This document shows, piece after piece, positions 34,961 to 47,965 of a stretch of 64,000 bases of DNA. Within the stretch, counting starts at the first letter, position 1; each line of letters begins with the position of its first letter. A program made the position numbers and the translations under genes. The DNA is from Babylonia areolata (Eukaryota; Mollusca; Gastropoda; Neogastropoda; Buccinidae): positions 23,785,164 through 23,849,163 of the forward strand of contig NC_134882.1 of NCBI RefSeq assembly GCF_041734735.1, read 5' to 3'. The notes beneath the pieces were generated by a model. It saw only the letters and a program-made list of their open reading frames with translations, was not told the DNA's origin and did no database searches.

Positions 34961-36960
34961 ATATTATATTTGGGGGGTGTGGTGTTTTATACTACATATA
35001 TATATATTTAAAAAAAGCACTGTATTACAATATACATAATTTTATGTGTGTTTTGTTGTTTTTTTTTCAGAATGACCAAAACCACCAATTCTCCCGGGAA
35101 AAACGGAAATATAATTTTTTTGAGTATTTGTTTTGTCCAGCTTTTTCAACTAATTCTTCAAACACTTTGACAAATTATGGGGGTAAGATCTTATGTTTTT
35201 TCTTCTTTTTTCTTTTTTTTTTTTTTTTTTTATGTGTTGTGCTTCAACTAAGTTCATTCAAACACTTGTAACAAAATTATTGGGTAAGATCAGTTATGTT
35301 TTTTTTCATTTTTGCTTTTCCTTTTTTTATAGGTGTGTGATAACATAAGTTAGCTTCCCTTTTTTTGAAATAAAAAGGGATTTTTATTTTTTTATTCAAT
35401 AATTTTTCTCTTTATTCACACACGCCTTTTTTGTGTACTTTTTGGGGGTTTTAATTTCGGCTGCATGATGTTTGGGAAGGGTATTATTGTACACGTTTTA
35501 AAACATTCTTTTTCAGACTTCTTATCATGTTATTTTTTTCCATTAACTCACTGCAGCCCAAAAGGCCCTGATCGGGCCCACTGTTCAAACTTTTATCAAC
35601 AAGGGCCCTTTTTAACCCCTTAGTATTTAATTTTTTGGAGTGGCTCTAATTTCCTGTGACGTTATAAACTAAGAATCCCTAATGACCTTTTTCCCCTCCC
35701 ACGGACCAATAATCATGTGTGTTGCTGTGCGTGAGCAGGAGAGTTTTTTTCGGAACTGGTTTCAGTGAACATGAAGTAACAAGGGTTCTGAAACTCTAGC
35801 CATTTCATCTTATCAAAAGGGCAGACAACAGAATTAATGAAGGGGCCAAGTCAGGCTATGAAATTTCTAAATTTAAATCTGTTTCAAACTTTTTGTCTTC
35901 CAATTATTTACAACTCATCATTGTGTCTTTTTTTTAAATTTTTAAAAGTTTGGGATACTTTCATCATCTAACTGATGATACATAAGAAGGGAGGAAGTTC
36001 TATATTTTGTCCCCAATAACCATTATGTAGACATTTGGGAATTTTTTCCGTTCATAAATTCTAACATTTGTTTTTTTGGGGGTTTATTTTTTACCCATAC
36101 AAAGGGGTCGTCTGGGGGAAAAGTCGGGGGACAAACGGGCATTAAAATGAAATTTATTTTTTTTAAAAGCTGAAAAAACTTTTTTCTTAAAATTTTTTCT
36201 GTTTTTAAAAAAAATTGTAAAACTGCGTTTAAATTTCCTATATTTTTCATCGTATTTTATTGGAAATTTAAAGTTTAAACCTTCACATTTGAAATACTTG
36301 TTTTTTTTAAAAAACACCGTATAAACGGGATAAAAAATAAAATTTTATTTGTAGTGAAACTTCTACAGCACCATGAGCAAAAATAATAAAAGGGAACTTT
36401 TTACTAAATTGTTAGTAGAAATCATAAAAACAAATAGTTTTTCTATAATGCTTCCACAGCACATGTCCACTTTACAGAAGCCGCATACATATCCGTTTGG
36501 CAAGAAAGTAATGTTAAACAGCTCCCGTGGAATGTGGGTTTTGTTCCTTAGTGTGAGTTCAAAAGGGTCATATCCAACTTTGTCTTCTTTCTTAAAACAT
36601 TTTTTTTTTTACTAAATTTTTGTGTAAAAAAATTTTTAGTCTATTAATAACCCAGTTTTTCGATTGTCGGGTTGTTGTTTTCACCACTGTCATGATTATA
36701 AAAAATAAAAAAAAAAATTTTTTGTTAAAAACTAGGAATACGAAAACAAGCGGGTTTTTTGTGAAGAAAATGAATGGGGATTCTGATTCATCGGCTTCCC
36801 CCCAAAAATAGTTTGTTTTTAGAAACTGTTCAAGCATTTTAAAATTTTTTTTTAAAAATTTTTTTTTTTTTTGTGGAAAAAAATGTCTTTTCCCCCTCCA
36901 CGAAGGGCATCCAATAGGAAAACAAAAAAAATACAGACGGGGAAATAGCTTTTAATACCG
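34960..36960. other. AT-rich stretch, nothing recognised
   Basis: T-rich sequence with short interrupted frames. A local near-duplication of about 100 bp around GGGTAAGATC and ATGTTTTTT is present at 35,180-35,310. No gene is supported. Confidence 0.4.
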
Positions 36961-36964
36961 CAAT

Positions 36965-37210
36965 TTACCTGCAGAAAAAATTTAAAACAGCTATAAGTTC
37001 ATAAACAAATCGCAACTTTTGAGAATGAAAGGGGAATTTTTCCCAACAGGGAAAACATGGGGTACAGTCAACAAAAAAGTCAATCATCTTCTCAAAACCG
37101 ACAGTCAAGTTTTTGACAGCGAAAGTTTCCCCTTTTAGAGGGGAAGTTCTTTTTTTGCTATCATCCTCTTGCCTCCTTTTAAAACAAGTCAAACCACCGG
37201 GATTCATCAA
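36965..37210 (-). other. Unrecognised 81-codon minus-strand ORF
   Basis: A frame with mixed, non-homopolymer composition (it includes FAVKNLTVGFEKMIDFFVDC and CFPCWEKFPF) stands out from the AT-rich surroundings. It is one of several minus-strand frames of this kind between 36.9 and 40.7 kb. It could be an exon or a transposon remnant. No family is recognised and no splice sites are convincing. Confidence 0.2.
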
Positions 37211-37775
37211 AAAAAAGCGTTAAAACTATGACTTATAACACATGTTTCCACCCCATGCACTTCAACCTGCTTTTTATAAAAAATTTTGTAAATTAGGTGG
37301 TTGTCTATTTCTGCATAAGCAGGAAAAAAACATTTCACTACATCCAAGGGCCCAACCATTTCCCACGCCCTAGACGGGCTTTGACCTTTTGCTTACACAC
37401 TCCTCTCCCCTCCTCCCCCTCTTTCAACATTGCTGCAGTATTCTTAAACCCCGCCAAAAATTTTCTGATTGGATAGAGGGACGGGTTAAATCAAATCTGC
37501 TTTTCATCACTGTCAAGTCATTACCTTCAGTTAAAATGAACCTCAACAAGAGAGATCCTCTCCATTTTAGGGCACCATAATCATTAGCATTTCTTAAATT
37601 TTGTAAATCTGCTGAATGGGGGCACTTTCTTTACTACAAAGTTTTAACGCCCTTTTTTTTCATATGAGGGGAACCCCCCCTTCCCCGTGTTTCCGTTGCC
37701 ATCACAAATCATTTTCAAGAAGAAAAGGTCTGCCTGATTTTTGCTCATTGAATATATTTTTATAATCCAGATGCA

Positions 37776-38235
37776 TCAAGCTAACCATTCAGAGTCTTTT
37801 TTCTGCGGCCCAAAAACCCGCCGCCGGAGTTTGACGGCCGCCTTTTGCCCGGTAGAACGGGCCGTCAAAGTGGCCATAGAAACCCCCGGGTTTTTCCCGG
37901 ATTTGACAGCCGCTCTTGCTGAGGCCAAATCGCAAAGGGGAAAGTGATCGTCATTTTCAAATGGCGCGGACAAACGGAGCAATCGTTGTTTTTTCTTTTG
38001 GGGTGGGGAAGAAAAGAGGGGGCCCACGACGTTTCCCCTTTCATCCATCAAAAGATGGAACACTGTTAAGAAATCACCATCTGAAAAAAGCCCCAACTGC
38101 GCATCACTTTGAGAAGTTTCATCTACCTCAAATGAAACCCCCCTTCTTTTTACATCTTTTTGAACCTTTTGCACCGATCTTTAGAAAAGTCAACTAACTT
38201 TTTGCCGAGCATTCCACCGAAAACCTTGTTGTTAA
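37776..38235 (-). other. Unrecognised 132-codon minus-strand ORF, candidate exon
   Basis: The longest minus-strand frame in this region is relatively GC-rich (GC-rich patch at 37,790-38,020). It reads KDVKRRGVSFEVDETSQSD, then LFSDGDFLTVFHLLMDERGN, then a basic C-terminus. Just upstream, a second frame reads MLGKKLVDFSKDRCKRFKK and would join it after a one-base shift. A pyrimidine-rich CCCTCAG acceptor lies at about 38,236. No domain is recognised. The sequence quality here is poor, so the single-base shift could be an error. Confidence 0.3.
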
Positions 38236-38311
38236 CTGAGGGAACCATTTGAATTTTTTTCCTGTATGTATATACATTTGAGTGTGCCTTCTCGTTTTTG
38301 GGTGTCGTCAT

Positions 38312-38346
38312 CGTGTGTGTGTGTGTGGTGTGGTGTGTGGTGGTGT
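38312..38346 (+). repeat. (GT)n microsatellite
   Basis: Imperfect GT/GTG run, extended by GT-rich sequence to about 38,425. Confidence 0.8.
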
Positions 38347-39289
38347 GTTCGCGCGGTGCAATGCGGTGAATGGTAGGCGTGTGGTTGTTTTGTGTGTTTC
38401 CAGTTTGTGGGGTGTGTGTGTAAGAAGAGAAGAAGAGAGGAGCGTTTGAAAAAATTTTTGCATTTTTATAAAAACCAGTGGGGACCCTTATCCAAAGTAC
38501 ATGGTTTGTAATTTTTTAAAAAATTGGAAATACTAAAAACAAATCAAAAAATGCTTTCTTTTTACACATCGTCTTTGTCTTTTTAATCAAGGGGCACAAA
38601 GTTAAACAGAATTTTTATTTTAGTATTTAGTCTGCTTACAAACAATCGAGCACAGCTTTGACAGTTTTAACAAAAAAAGAAAAAGAAACCTAAAACGAAG
38701 AAAAAAGAAAGAAAAAAAGATAGAAAGAAAAGTACATAAAGAAGAAGTAGAAAAAATATTGATAATAAAGAAAAAACACAAAGTCCTCAAAAAACAGGGA
38801 TTAATTTTTTTAAAACATAATATTTCTACCATCACTTTTTGTTCCCACATTCACCCACAAAAGAAAAGGGGGGGGGGGGGGGAGAAAAGGAAAATGAAAA
38901 AAAAACAATAACTGAACACTTAAAAAACAAGTCTACAGACATTTTTTGTAGACATTTCTCTCAAAAGGTTTGAAAAAAACCCCTGAAAAGTATACACATA
39001 TTACATTATGATCTTTAATTATTATTGGAAAAGAGAGGAAGCATGCAATTTTAAACAAAAAACATTTCCGAAAAAAAAACCAAAAAAGACATGATCACAT
39101 GAAAAGGGATTTTTTAACTAAGAATTTCAGTTTTTATTTTGCATCATGATGCAATATTCAAAATAGCAACCCCACAAAAAGGTACCTTTTGGGAATGCAC
39201 ATTTAAAACATTCAGGGGGAATTGCCCTAGTGAAGTAAATGATCTTGCACTAAAGGCGCTGTTTTAAATGCGGAACGGAACTGACGCAC

Positions 39290-39765
39290 CTAATAGATGC
39301 ACGGTTTTTTGGGAAGGGGATTCTGTTTTTTGCATGTTTTCTCTGTTACTTGTTTTTCGCCGATTCCGAAAGAAATGACCCGTTTCTGAATTTCTCCCCC
39401 CCAATTTCCAAAGCCTGCATCCTCCAATGTTTTCATAACAGGGACTGAACTTTTAAAAAAGCATTCGTTTTTATCCTCGTAACTCATCTGTACTTCTCTA
39501 AAGGGGTTGATGACCTCTTTATCAATACCTAATGTCATTTCTTTACCCCAGCAGTGAGTGGGGGGTTTTTTACGCAGTGGAGAACATCAGGCCGAAGACT
39601 GTCGTGTCTGAGGGGAAAGGACCCTTTAAATTGTTGTCTTGACTTTGTCTCTTGATTTGGGCACTGATATCTTTTCATCTTGGGTCTTGGGGCCGGGGTT
39701 TGGGGAAGGGGGCCCTTGTCATCCCGGGGCAGAGGATCAGAAATTGAGAAAGTCAACAATACCAT
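39290..39765 (-). other. Two adjacent unrecognised minus-strand ORFs
   Basis: Frames of 76 codons (39,765-39,535) and 82 codons (39,538-39,290) follow each other within a few bases in different frames. The second includes a VINPFREVQMSYEDKNECFF segment. Composition is more protein-like than the homopolymer frames nearby. They could be parts of one broken or mis-sequenced exon. Function unknown. Confidence 0.2.
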
Positions 39766-39966
39766 TTTTGTCGTTTCTTAGAGTTTCCCCCAAAACTGCA
39801 GTTTTCACCTCTTGCTTCTTCCCAAGTGATCCCGCTGAACCCCTTTTTCTTGCATCCGCCACAGTCACTGAAATCATGTTAAAAAGAACATAAAAATTGT
39901 ACTGCATAAAATCATTAAATTATCCACAAAACCAAAAATATCTAATTTTAAAATTTATACTCTCCT

Positions 39967-40338
39967 TTAATTGTTTTTGTCACCTAAACTTTTCTTGTTC
40001 CTTTGTTTTTTTAGATTTCTGGGGAAACCCGGGGAACTTTCAATCTCTTGCATTTCCCCTTCCCTTTGGCAAGGAAACAGTCCGACCATTATCAAAAAAC
40101 TGTCCGAGTTCTCTTCGAAAAACTGCAGCCTTTCACAGCCTGCCGATGCAACATGTGGGTCAAGACAATGAAGGATTTTTTCAAAGATGGAATTTTCCGT
40201 TGTGTTCGGGCAATTGACGGGAAACACCCCACTCTGGGACATTTCAAACATTTTCAAGAGCTTTTTTTTATCGCCGATGGGATTTAGATCTGGTGGAAAA
40301 ATTTGGTAATAGATTTGGGGGTTTTGGAAGCGCAGCAT
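39967..40338 (-). other. Unrecognised 123-codon minus-strand ORF
   Basis: The frame includes LLKMFEMSQSGVFPVNCPN and ILHCLDPHVASAGCERLQFF, with normal amino-acid variety and several cysteines. A plus-strand frame overlaps it and is equally open in part. No family or splice site is clear. It is grouped with the neighbouring minus-strand frames as possible exons of one gene. Confidence 0.2.
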
Positions 40339-40371
40339 GGGGGCATTTTTCAGGAAAATAAAATTTTCAAG

Positions 40372-40656
40372 TTACTGAAACAAAAATTCATCTCCTGAAC
40401 CAAAAAATCCCCAACAAAATTGAACTCCGTATATGTTTGTTGGCGATGAAGCGTTTCCTCTACAAATTTGATGAGCCATTTCCCCCTCCTTGTAATGAAA
40501 AACCATATTCAATTTTAAATTTCCAACCCGAAGACAGTGGGTTTCATTGGTTATTCCCAACATGGCCATTATAGAAAACCCATCGAAACTGCACAGTTTT
40601 GCCATTGAATCGTAAAGCGTGTGCGGGGTTTCATAACTACTCCCGAAAGGAATCAA
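40372..40656 (-). other. Unrecognised 94-codon minus-strand ORF
   Basis: The frame reads HTLYDSMAKLCSFDGFSIMA, then ITNETHCLRVGNLKLNMVFH, then GVQFCWGFFGSGDEF. It looks protein-like and I do not recognise it. Its upstream end lies at one copy of a 259-bp-offset duplication. Confidence 0.25.
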
Positions 40657-41040
40657 CTACAACAACCAGTTTGGCAGACTGACACAGATGTTCAGCTTGG
40701 AGAGCCTTCCAAAAGTATGGGGGGGGGGGGAAAGAAGGGCAACGGGAATCTTTGATGTCGTACTTTTTTTCGCCTCGGGGATTGCCTTTTGGAGGTTTTA
40801 CTTGACCCTTTTTAAAACCATGGCGCATTTTGAAAAACCCCAAAACTTGACAGTTTTTTTTCCCTTTTCTAGTCAAAGCTTTGTGTGTTGTTAATTAATC
40901 CCGACAAAGAATCAACTACAAAAAAACCCAAATTTTTGCAGACTGACACAGATTTAGCATTGGGGGAGGGCCCTTTCCCCAAGTCATGTCGGGGTCACAA
41001 TAGCGTGGGGATACGGAAAGCTTTGATGTCGACCTACTTT
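40651..41040 (+). repeat. Direct duplication, offset about 259 bp
   Basis: AATCAACTAC, GCAGACTGACACAGAT and CTTTGATGTCG followed by TACTTTTTTTCGC occur in the same order starting at 40,651 and again at 40,910. The copies are diverged and differ in indels. Confidence 0.7.
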
Positions 41041-44000
41041 TTTTCGCATGTGGCATCCATGTGTGCATGCTTGTGTTGTGTGTGCGGGTACTCTGCGTGC
41101 AAATATGTGTGTGGTGTGCTGGTTTGTGTCGCGTGGTGGTGCGGTGTGTTTGTTTTTTGGGGTGTTGCTGCGTGTGTGTCGTCGTGCCGTATTTTTTGGT
41201 TTAGAGAGGAGGAGAGAGAGAGAGAGTGAATTTTAAAAAAAAACCCCAATTTAGGATGCACACTTATCATTTTCCCCAACCTCTTTCGCAATTTCCCCAT
41301 GCACCCCCAAGTCTCTGTTGGCATGTCTCTTGTACTTTTTGCGTAAAAAAAGGTTCTGACCTCACACACTGACAACTCCTTTGTCCAAGTTTTCAAGGAG
41401 ATAAGTCATGAAAAATGGGAAAAGTTCTTCCTCTTTCCCCTTTTCCTTTTCCGCGACCCGGGAAACGGCGTTTTGGGACGAAAGTCGAAACGACGGGGTT
41501 TAAAAGCCGGGCCGGCCCCCGCTCCACTATGGCCACCCACATCCGCACGGACACCACAAGCAATTAAAACCGGCGGATCTTTTACCCGGCCGGAAAAAAA
41601 ACGCGGTAAAAAACCGGTTTACATGGCCGCAGCCTTATGCTCAATGAAACCCAAAAACTGATAAAGAAAATTGGAACTAGCAGGATGTCAGTGAGGTCTT
41701 ATACATGGACTATGGGAACCTTTATGCAGGGTGTCACCCCATTTTATGGCCTTTGGGGCAATAAACATGGAGATTTTAACTTTCTTTGCATGCACACTCT
41801 GTCTAATCACAAAAAAAAATGCTCATAATGTAAAAACACAGCAGTATCAGTAGCTCAAGGGGGTATCACTGTGTTCGGGCCAAAACCATAACGCTAGCCA
41901 GATAATTCAAGGAATTAGGAGTCTACAAATGGATTTAAGTGAATGAAGAGTCACTCACAAACTCACAAAGGCAAAAAAAAAAAAGGAAAAAAAAAAGAAG
42001 AAAAATGCAAAGAAAGCTGGGAAAAAAAAGATTGTTTTAAAAAGGTTTCAGTTTATTTTCAGACCTTTTTGACGGGAAACCGGATCATTTTTATAACATG
42101 TGCTCTTGCCTCCCCCTTGGCACGGGGCCTTTCTGGTGAGTTGTTTGTGTGTGTGTTTGAGTGTAAGGGTGATGTTTTGTGTTTATGGTGTCTGTGCATG
42201 TGTGGATGCATGTGTTGTGGATCATGTTGTTGGGGGCATGAGCCCTAAAAGGTCTTTTGAATTACCTGGTAGATATTTCTGGCATTTATGATTGCAACAA
42301 AAACGTCTCCCGGGAAAAGAAAAGTGTTTAAAAAAATTAAATTATTTTGCAGAAATATTTTAAAAGATTTTGAAAATGCAAACTGGGTGGGAAAAGGTTG
42401 ACAACTTTAAGTCCTTTTACTTCAAATAGTTTTTCTGTTGTAGAGGAAAAGAGAGATGTAATATGTTGTTCGGGGGTGTGTGTGTGTAAACTTTTCAAGC
42501 ATTTTGGGGATCTATTTTTCTGTAGTTTTTGATAAAACTGTTTCAGTAGTGGCTGAATGTAATGTTGGATTATGTGTCATTTGCCATCATATTTTTCGGG
42601 GGGGGGGGGGGGGACATGTTTCTAATAGATTTTTTGGTCAGCATTTTGGGACGGGAACGGGAAGGGTTGGCAGGGAAGGGTATTGAGTGGAGAAAGGTGG
42701 GATTTGCGGTAAGGACGGGTGCCACACTCACCCTCTCTCCTCAAACCTAGCAGGACACAGGGAGGGGTTTTTATTTGAAGTGTTTACTGGACCCACAATA
42801 CAGTAGCAGACAACCAAAAGCACAACACTCCCAGTCATTCAAGGGTTTCCCGGCACCTTTGACATCAGTCTGTGCCAGGTTCCTTTTTCTTCCCGGGAAC
42901 AACAAAAAAATTTGGGTGTGCACCCCCTTTTATCTTTCCTCCAACACGCGTAAGCGAAACAAACTACAGCCCCCAATTGGTTCCCCTTTTGACCATGGGG
43001 GTTTTGGGTCCATAATATTTGTGGAAAAATTTGGCTTGAGGCAGACTTTATCTTCTCTCTTTTTTTTTCCCCTTTTCCTCTCTCTCTCTCTCTCCATAGA
43101 GGGTTTTGATTTTGGGGATAATAATTATTTCAGTTTTATATGATTTATAGTGTTTCTATTGAAGATTGGTTTGATTTTACATCTGAATTTTTATTATATG
43201 ATTTACGTACTTTGCTTCGGGGTACTGTTAAAACCCGGGAGATGAACAACAAAAAAAAAGGCCATTACCCCATTCACTTTACTTTTTTGTGGCTTCGCTG
43301 ACAAAATCTAAAGGGCGTTTTTGTGGGGGTTGGAAAGGCCAATGGGGGGAAAACAATCCCGATTTTTCAAGGAAAAATCGGGGCTTTTCCCTTTCCCCCT
43401 TTTTCTCCTCCTTCGCGTTTGTCCCAAAAAATGCCCCGTTTTTTTTCAAGGAGACACTTGGGGATTTTTTGGGCTCCCCCATTCTACAGCGCTACCGGAC
43501 CATGGGTGGTAAAATTTGTACAGGCCCCAAACTTTCTTCAAGGAGTCTTTAAAATTTTTTGGGGTTTGTGGTGAGGACATTGATACGGGGAAATTTGGGA
43601 GGGGTTTTTATTGGAAGTCCCGAATATTTTTAAAAGGGGATCCGAAAAATTTCTTTGTCTAGATGAATTTTATTTATACCCATGGTGCTGAGGATTTTTG
43701 CAAGGCCGCGTAAAAAAAGTGCCAAAGTGTCAAAAAATCTCTTATTTTTTTTATGTTTTTCAGTTCTGGGGGGTTTTTTTTGTTTTTTGTTTTTGGGGGG
43801 GTTTTTGTTTTTTTTTTGTTTTGTTTTTTTCCCAAATTTTTTTTTATATTTGTGCACCATTTTACCTGATAGTACCTACTTTTCCCCAGAGCTTTCACTA
43901 ATGACATTAACATTCATTTCTCTTTCCTCTCTCCCTCTCCTCTCCCCTTTGCATTTTAATAGTTTTTTTTACGCAAAAAACCCATTTTATAGTTTACCAA

Positions 44001-47000
44001 AAAAAAAAGGCAGAAACCCCCAAATTTTAATTTTAAAAATTGCATTTTTTTTTGTGCATTTCTGACCAAGGGACGACCTACCATACAAGTTAGGGTTTCT
44101 AGAAAAAGAAAAGCACAACACATTTTTAAAAAAAGGGTCAACTTGAAAATTCTGAGGGAAAGTTTTGAAAAATATAAAATTTTTAGGGGTTTAAATAATA
44201 TAGTAAATACAGTAAATTGTTATACGGTTTATTGATGTAATGTCTAAATATATAACAAAAAAATGTTTACGTATAAATTAAATTTTAGTTAAGAAATGTT
44301 ATTATTTTAATGAAAAAAACACATAATTGTGACTTTAGGGGAGACAGTTTGTTAAAAAAAAAGGGGCCCAACGATAATAAAGGTTTTTTCAAAGCACAGG
44401 CTGCAGGGTAAACTTACCGTGTCACCATATTGCGTGCTGCTGGGCAATTTCTATGCAATCATTTCGTTCAAGCAAAAAATGTGTGCTTAAACATGCGTTT
44501 TCGTTTGCGTTTGCGTTTTTTCTCTTCTCCTCCCCTTTTCTCTCTCTCTCTTCTCTCTCTCCTGGAATGACAGAGTGTCATTGCATTGTTGTGGGCAACA
44601 ACCAGTGAGGAAAACGATACATATTATGCTTTAAATGCAATGATTTTATTTGATTTTTTTAAATACAAAAAAAAAGTAGAATTGTTTCCCTTGTGCTTTC
44701 ATTTTTCTCTCAAACCCTTTTTTTTTTCTTTTCCCCCCCAATATCCTTTCGCATCCTCTTTTTTCCCCCCTATTTTTTTCTTGAAGCTCCCAAAGAGTAG
44801 TATACACCTTTCATAAAGTTCAGGGGCAGGAAAAAAAAAGGGCGTTTATGAAAAAGTTTTTCCCCAAAGCAAATGTTTTTTTTACAAGGGGCCAAAAAAA
44901 GAGTGTGAACTTCAAGAGACGGCGCCCTTTGGGTATAGATGGAAGAAAAATTATACTAAGGGGCATGTTTTCTGTCGAGCTCGAAATCACAGACCGCAAT
45001 TTTGTACAATTTAGTCACAGGAACCCATCAGGTTTTTTGAGCAGTAAATGTTGCCTCTCATGCCTTGTTACGGAGCACAATTTGAGGGGCAGATTGTGAA
45101 TTGTTAGATTTTGTTTTTTTTGGGGAAGACCCGGGCAGAAGTTACAGCATCTAATCGAGAGTTTAAAAAACTTTTAGCACAATATAAAGAAAAAAACAAC
45201 CGATATTTCCTGCTACAAAACTGACAAAAAGGGGTGCAGCACACTGTCTGTTTAAAAATTATACATTCAGGGAGATTTTTTCACAAAGATACCCCAAGTC
45301 TCTAACATTTTGGGAGAATGATATCACAGCAAAATGACCTGGGTAGAGAACCTGATTACTCTTTTATTTTTGGGGCCAGGCACTTAGCTCGTTTTTAGCC
45401 TTTTCCCTTGCACTTATTCTCCATATCCATCAGTTGCATCCACAACACGCTTTCAAACTACAACAGGGGTTTGGAAAATCTAAGGGAAAAAAGATCTGAA
45501 AATCATCTGCGGGAAAAAGTAAGAATGACTTAACAAAAATTTCAGTGCTGAAGGCTGTGTAATTGCGGGCCTTGAACTACTTTTAAGTCGACAAGCCCTG
45601 AAAATGTGGGAAAAAAGTTTTAGTAAACTAGTAACAAAGCAACACTGTTTACTTTGTTGAATATCACCTACCCACTTACCCACAAGCCCAATTCACACCA
45701 CCCATCCCCCACAAACTCACCCAAACACACACACACACACCCCACACCAAAACAAAAACCCCAAAACACCCTCAAAAATCACACACAGTGCATTTTTTGC
45801 CATTCCATATAGCTAAAAAAAACATGATTAATTAGCTCAGAATTTTTCATGCACTAAATTCAAAACTCGTAACGACTTATATCACTCTGATTCTAAATAA
45901 AAGCATTTAATTTTCCTATCTTGAATGTTCATGGTTTTTTCCCTTTTTACCCAAGAAAAACTGCAGTACTTTTTTTTTTATAGATGTCTACACTGGCTGC
46001 TTTTCCATTTTTTTTTTGCTTGAAGGACTAATGTGTGCATGATTTTTGCTTTTTTCCATTTTAAAAAATGGGGAATTCTATTTCCTAGTTTCAAAAAAAG
46101 GGAAATTATGCATAAATTTTTTGATCTGGGAGCAAAAATGTTGTCTTATCAAAATCACTCCTGTATAACAATTTTTAAAATTTGATCTAACAATCAAGAT
46201 CTGATATTTTCCTTAAGTCATAACATTTAAGGGGTAAATTTTGGAAGAAAATAATCACAAAAATTTTATTCCAAAAGATTAACAAAACAGTAAAAAAAAG
46301 AAAAAAGAAAAATGAGACATCAAATCGATTCGATGTGTTTCAGATCCATACTTGGGGGGTTTTTGACATCTGAATGGTTTTTTGTTAGATTTAAAAGAAA
46401 ACTAAAAGCGAAGAATATGATAGATTTTCCCTTCTAATAAGGTTTTAATAAAAACTACTCTAATTTAAAAAGGGGACGCTAGAAAAGTTCACTGCACAAT
46501 CCCCTTGTTCCAAAACCAAAAAAGGGTAATTGTCATTCGTGATCACACTGCCAGAAATTGCAATTGAGAAGTAAAACACTTTTAAAACCAATTAAGCGAT
46601 TTTGCAAAAAACCTTTGCATTTTATTTTTGGGAAACATGTTTGCCACAATTTTTTCCATCTTATCCGTATGTTTTGTTTGGTTCCTTTTTTTTACCCCCA
46701 AGTTGCTACTGTGTAACTATACCCAGTTTTCTTTATGCTCAGGGTTCAAGGCCCCTTTTTTGGCTGGTTTGCCCTATGGAAAGGCACTTAAACCACTCCC
46801 CAACTGAAATTTGGGGCACCTGATTTGGTTGGGGAAGTTTAGAATGGCAGGAGGACTGGCCCCGCCTTCCTGTGCCGGCCCAAACAAGTAAAAAATTTTC
46901 ACTGTCCGATGGCCAAAACATTGCGTTTAACCTTGATGTTCTGTTTTGGTTCAGGGGGGAACGCCCTCCGGGGGAAGGTTCTGTTCTCGGAAGCTGCTAT

Positions 47001-47780
47001 TACCAGCCTTGAGGGCAACCAGCAATGCATTGTAAAACCCCTACGGTGGGATCCTGCTCATTGTTTGTTGGCTGCCAGGGCCCGTAAACACCTGGCATTT
47101 CTCCCTGACAGTGGTTGCACTGGGGTGGGTGTGGTGTTTTGTGTTTGTGAGTGGAAAATGAAAGTTTTTTTTTTTTGTTTTTCCTCTTCACTGTATTCTT
47201 TCTCATTTTAATTTAAGCATTAGACAGCCAAAATAGTTCATTTAGAAAAGAATATAAGCAGTTTTTTTTTTGTTTTTTTTTTGAATTAAAATTTTTTTTT
47301 TAGATTCACAGCCGTACCAAAATTTCTTTTTTTTTTTTTTTTTTTTTTTAGGGAAATAGTCAGGAAGATAGGCTTTCATTTATTTTTGAAAGATAAATGT
47401 TTATTTTTTTTTTTTTCATTCATTCCTTTTTGATAATCATTTTGCCTTCTTGCCTTTTAATTTTTTCCATTTAGACTGAAAGGGAATATCAAGTTGCAGA
47501 TTTTAGAAACTTTTAGCCCAATGGTCAAGCACTCAGGTACATTGCAACCGTTTGTAGCATCAAGTTGAAAAAGAAATTTTGCATATTTTTGGAAAAAACA
47601 ATGGCATGGATATCTCATCAACCTTCCTTTTTTTTGGCATTTGTTTGAAAAGAGTTAAAATTTTGATAATTGGTGAGAAGATTATTGCTTTCTTTTCCTT
47701 GATTTTTTGTCTGCCTTTTGAATCGTGAAGTCCATGCAGGGACCGTGGGAAATTGGTTTTAAAAGTTTTACTTGTACTGG
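41040..47780. other. AT-rich, homopolymer-laden stretch, nothing recognised
   Basis: GC-richer islands at 41,450-41,640 (plus-strand frame of 62 codons, basic) and 46,750-47,120 stand out but match nothing I know. CT-, GA- and GT-rich tracts occur at 41,060-41,226, 42,140-42,220, 43,078-43,095 and 44,538-44,562. No gene is supported. Confidence 0.45.
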
Positions 47781-47787
47781 TTCAATA

Positions 47788-47965
47788 AAGGGCTTAGGCC
47801 ACCTTGTGACGGGGTTCACAGGGAAAGGGGTTTCAGCCCCCCGTGACTGGGTTCACAGGGAAAAGGGGGGGTTTTGGCCCCTTTGACGGTGTTCCCAGTA
47901 AAAAGGGGTTTAGGCCCCCTTTTGACGGTGCAAGGAAAAAGGGGGTTTTAAGCCCCTTTGGACAT
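47788..47965 (+). repeat. Tandem repeat of about 40-45 bp, four to five copies
   Basis: Units read GTGACGGGGTTCACAGGGAA, then a G-run, then GTTTAGGCCCC. Copies start near 47,805, 47,842, 47,883 and 47,924, preceded by a partial unit. G-run lengths vary between copies, so exact period is uncertain. Confidence 0.7.
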
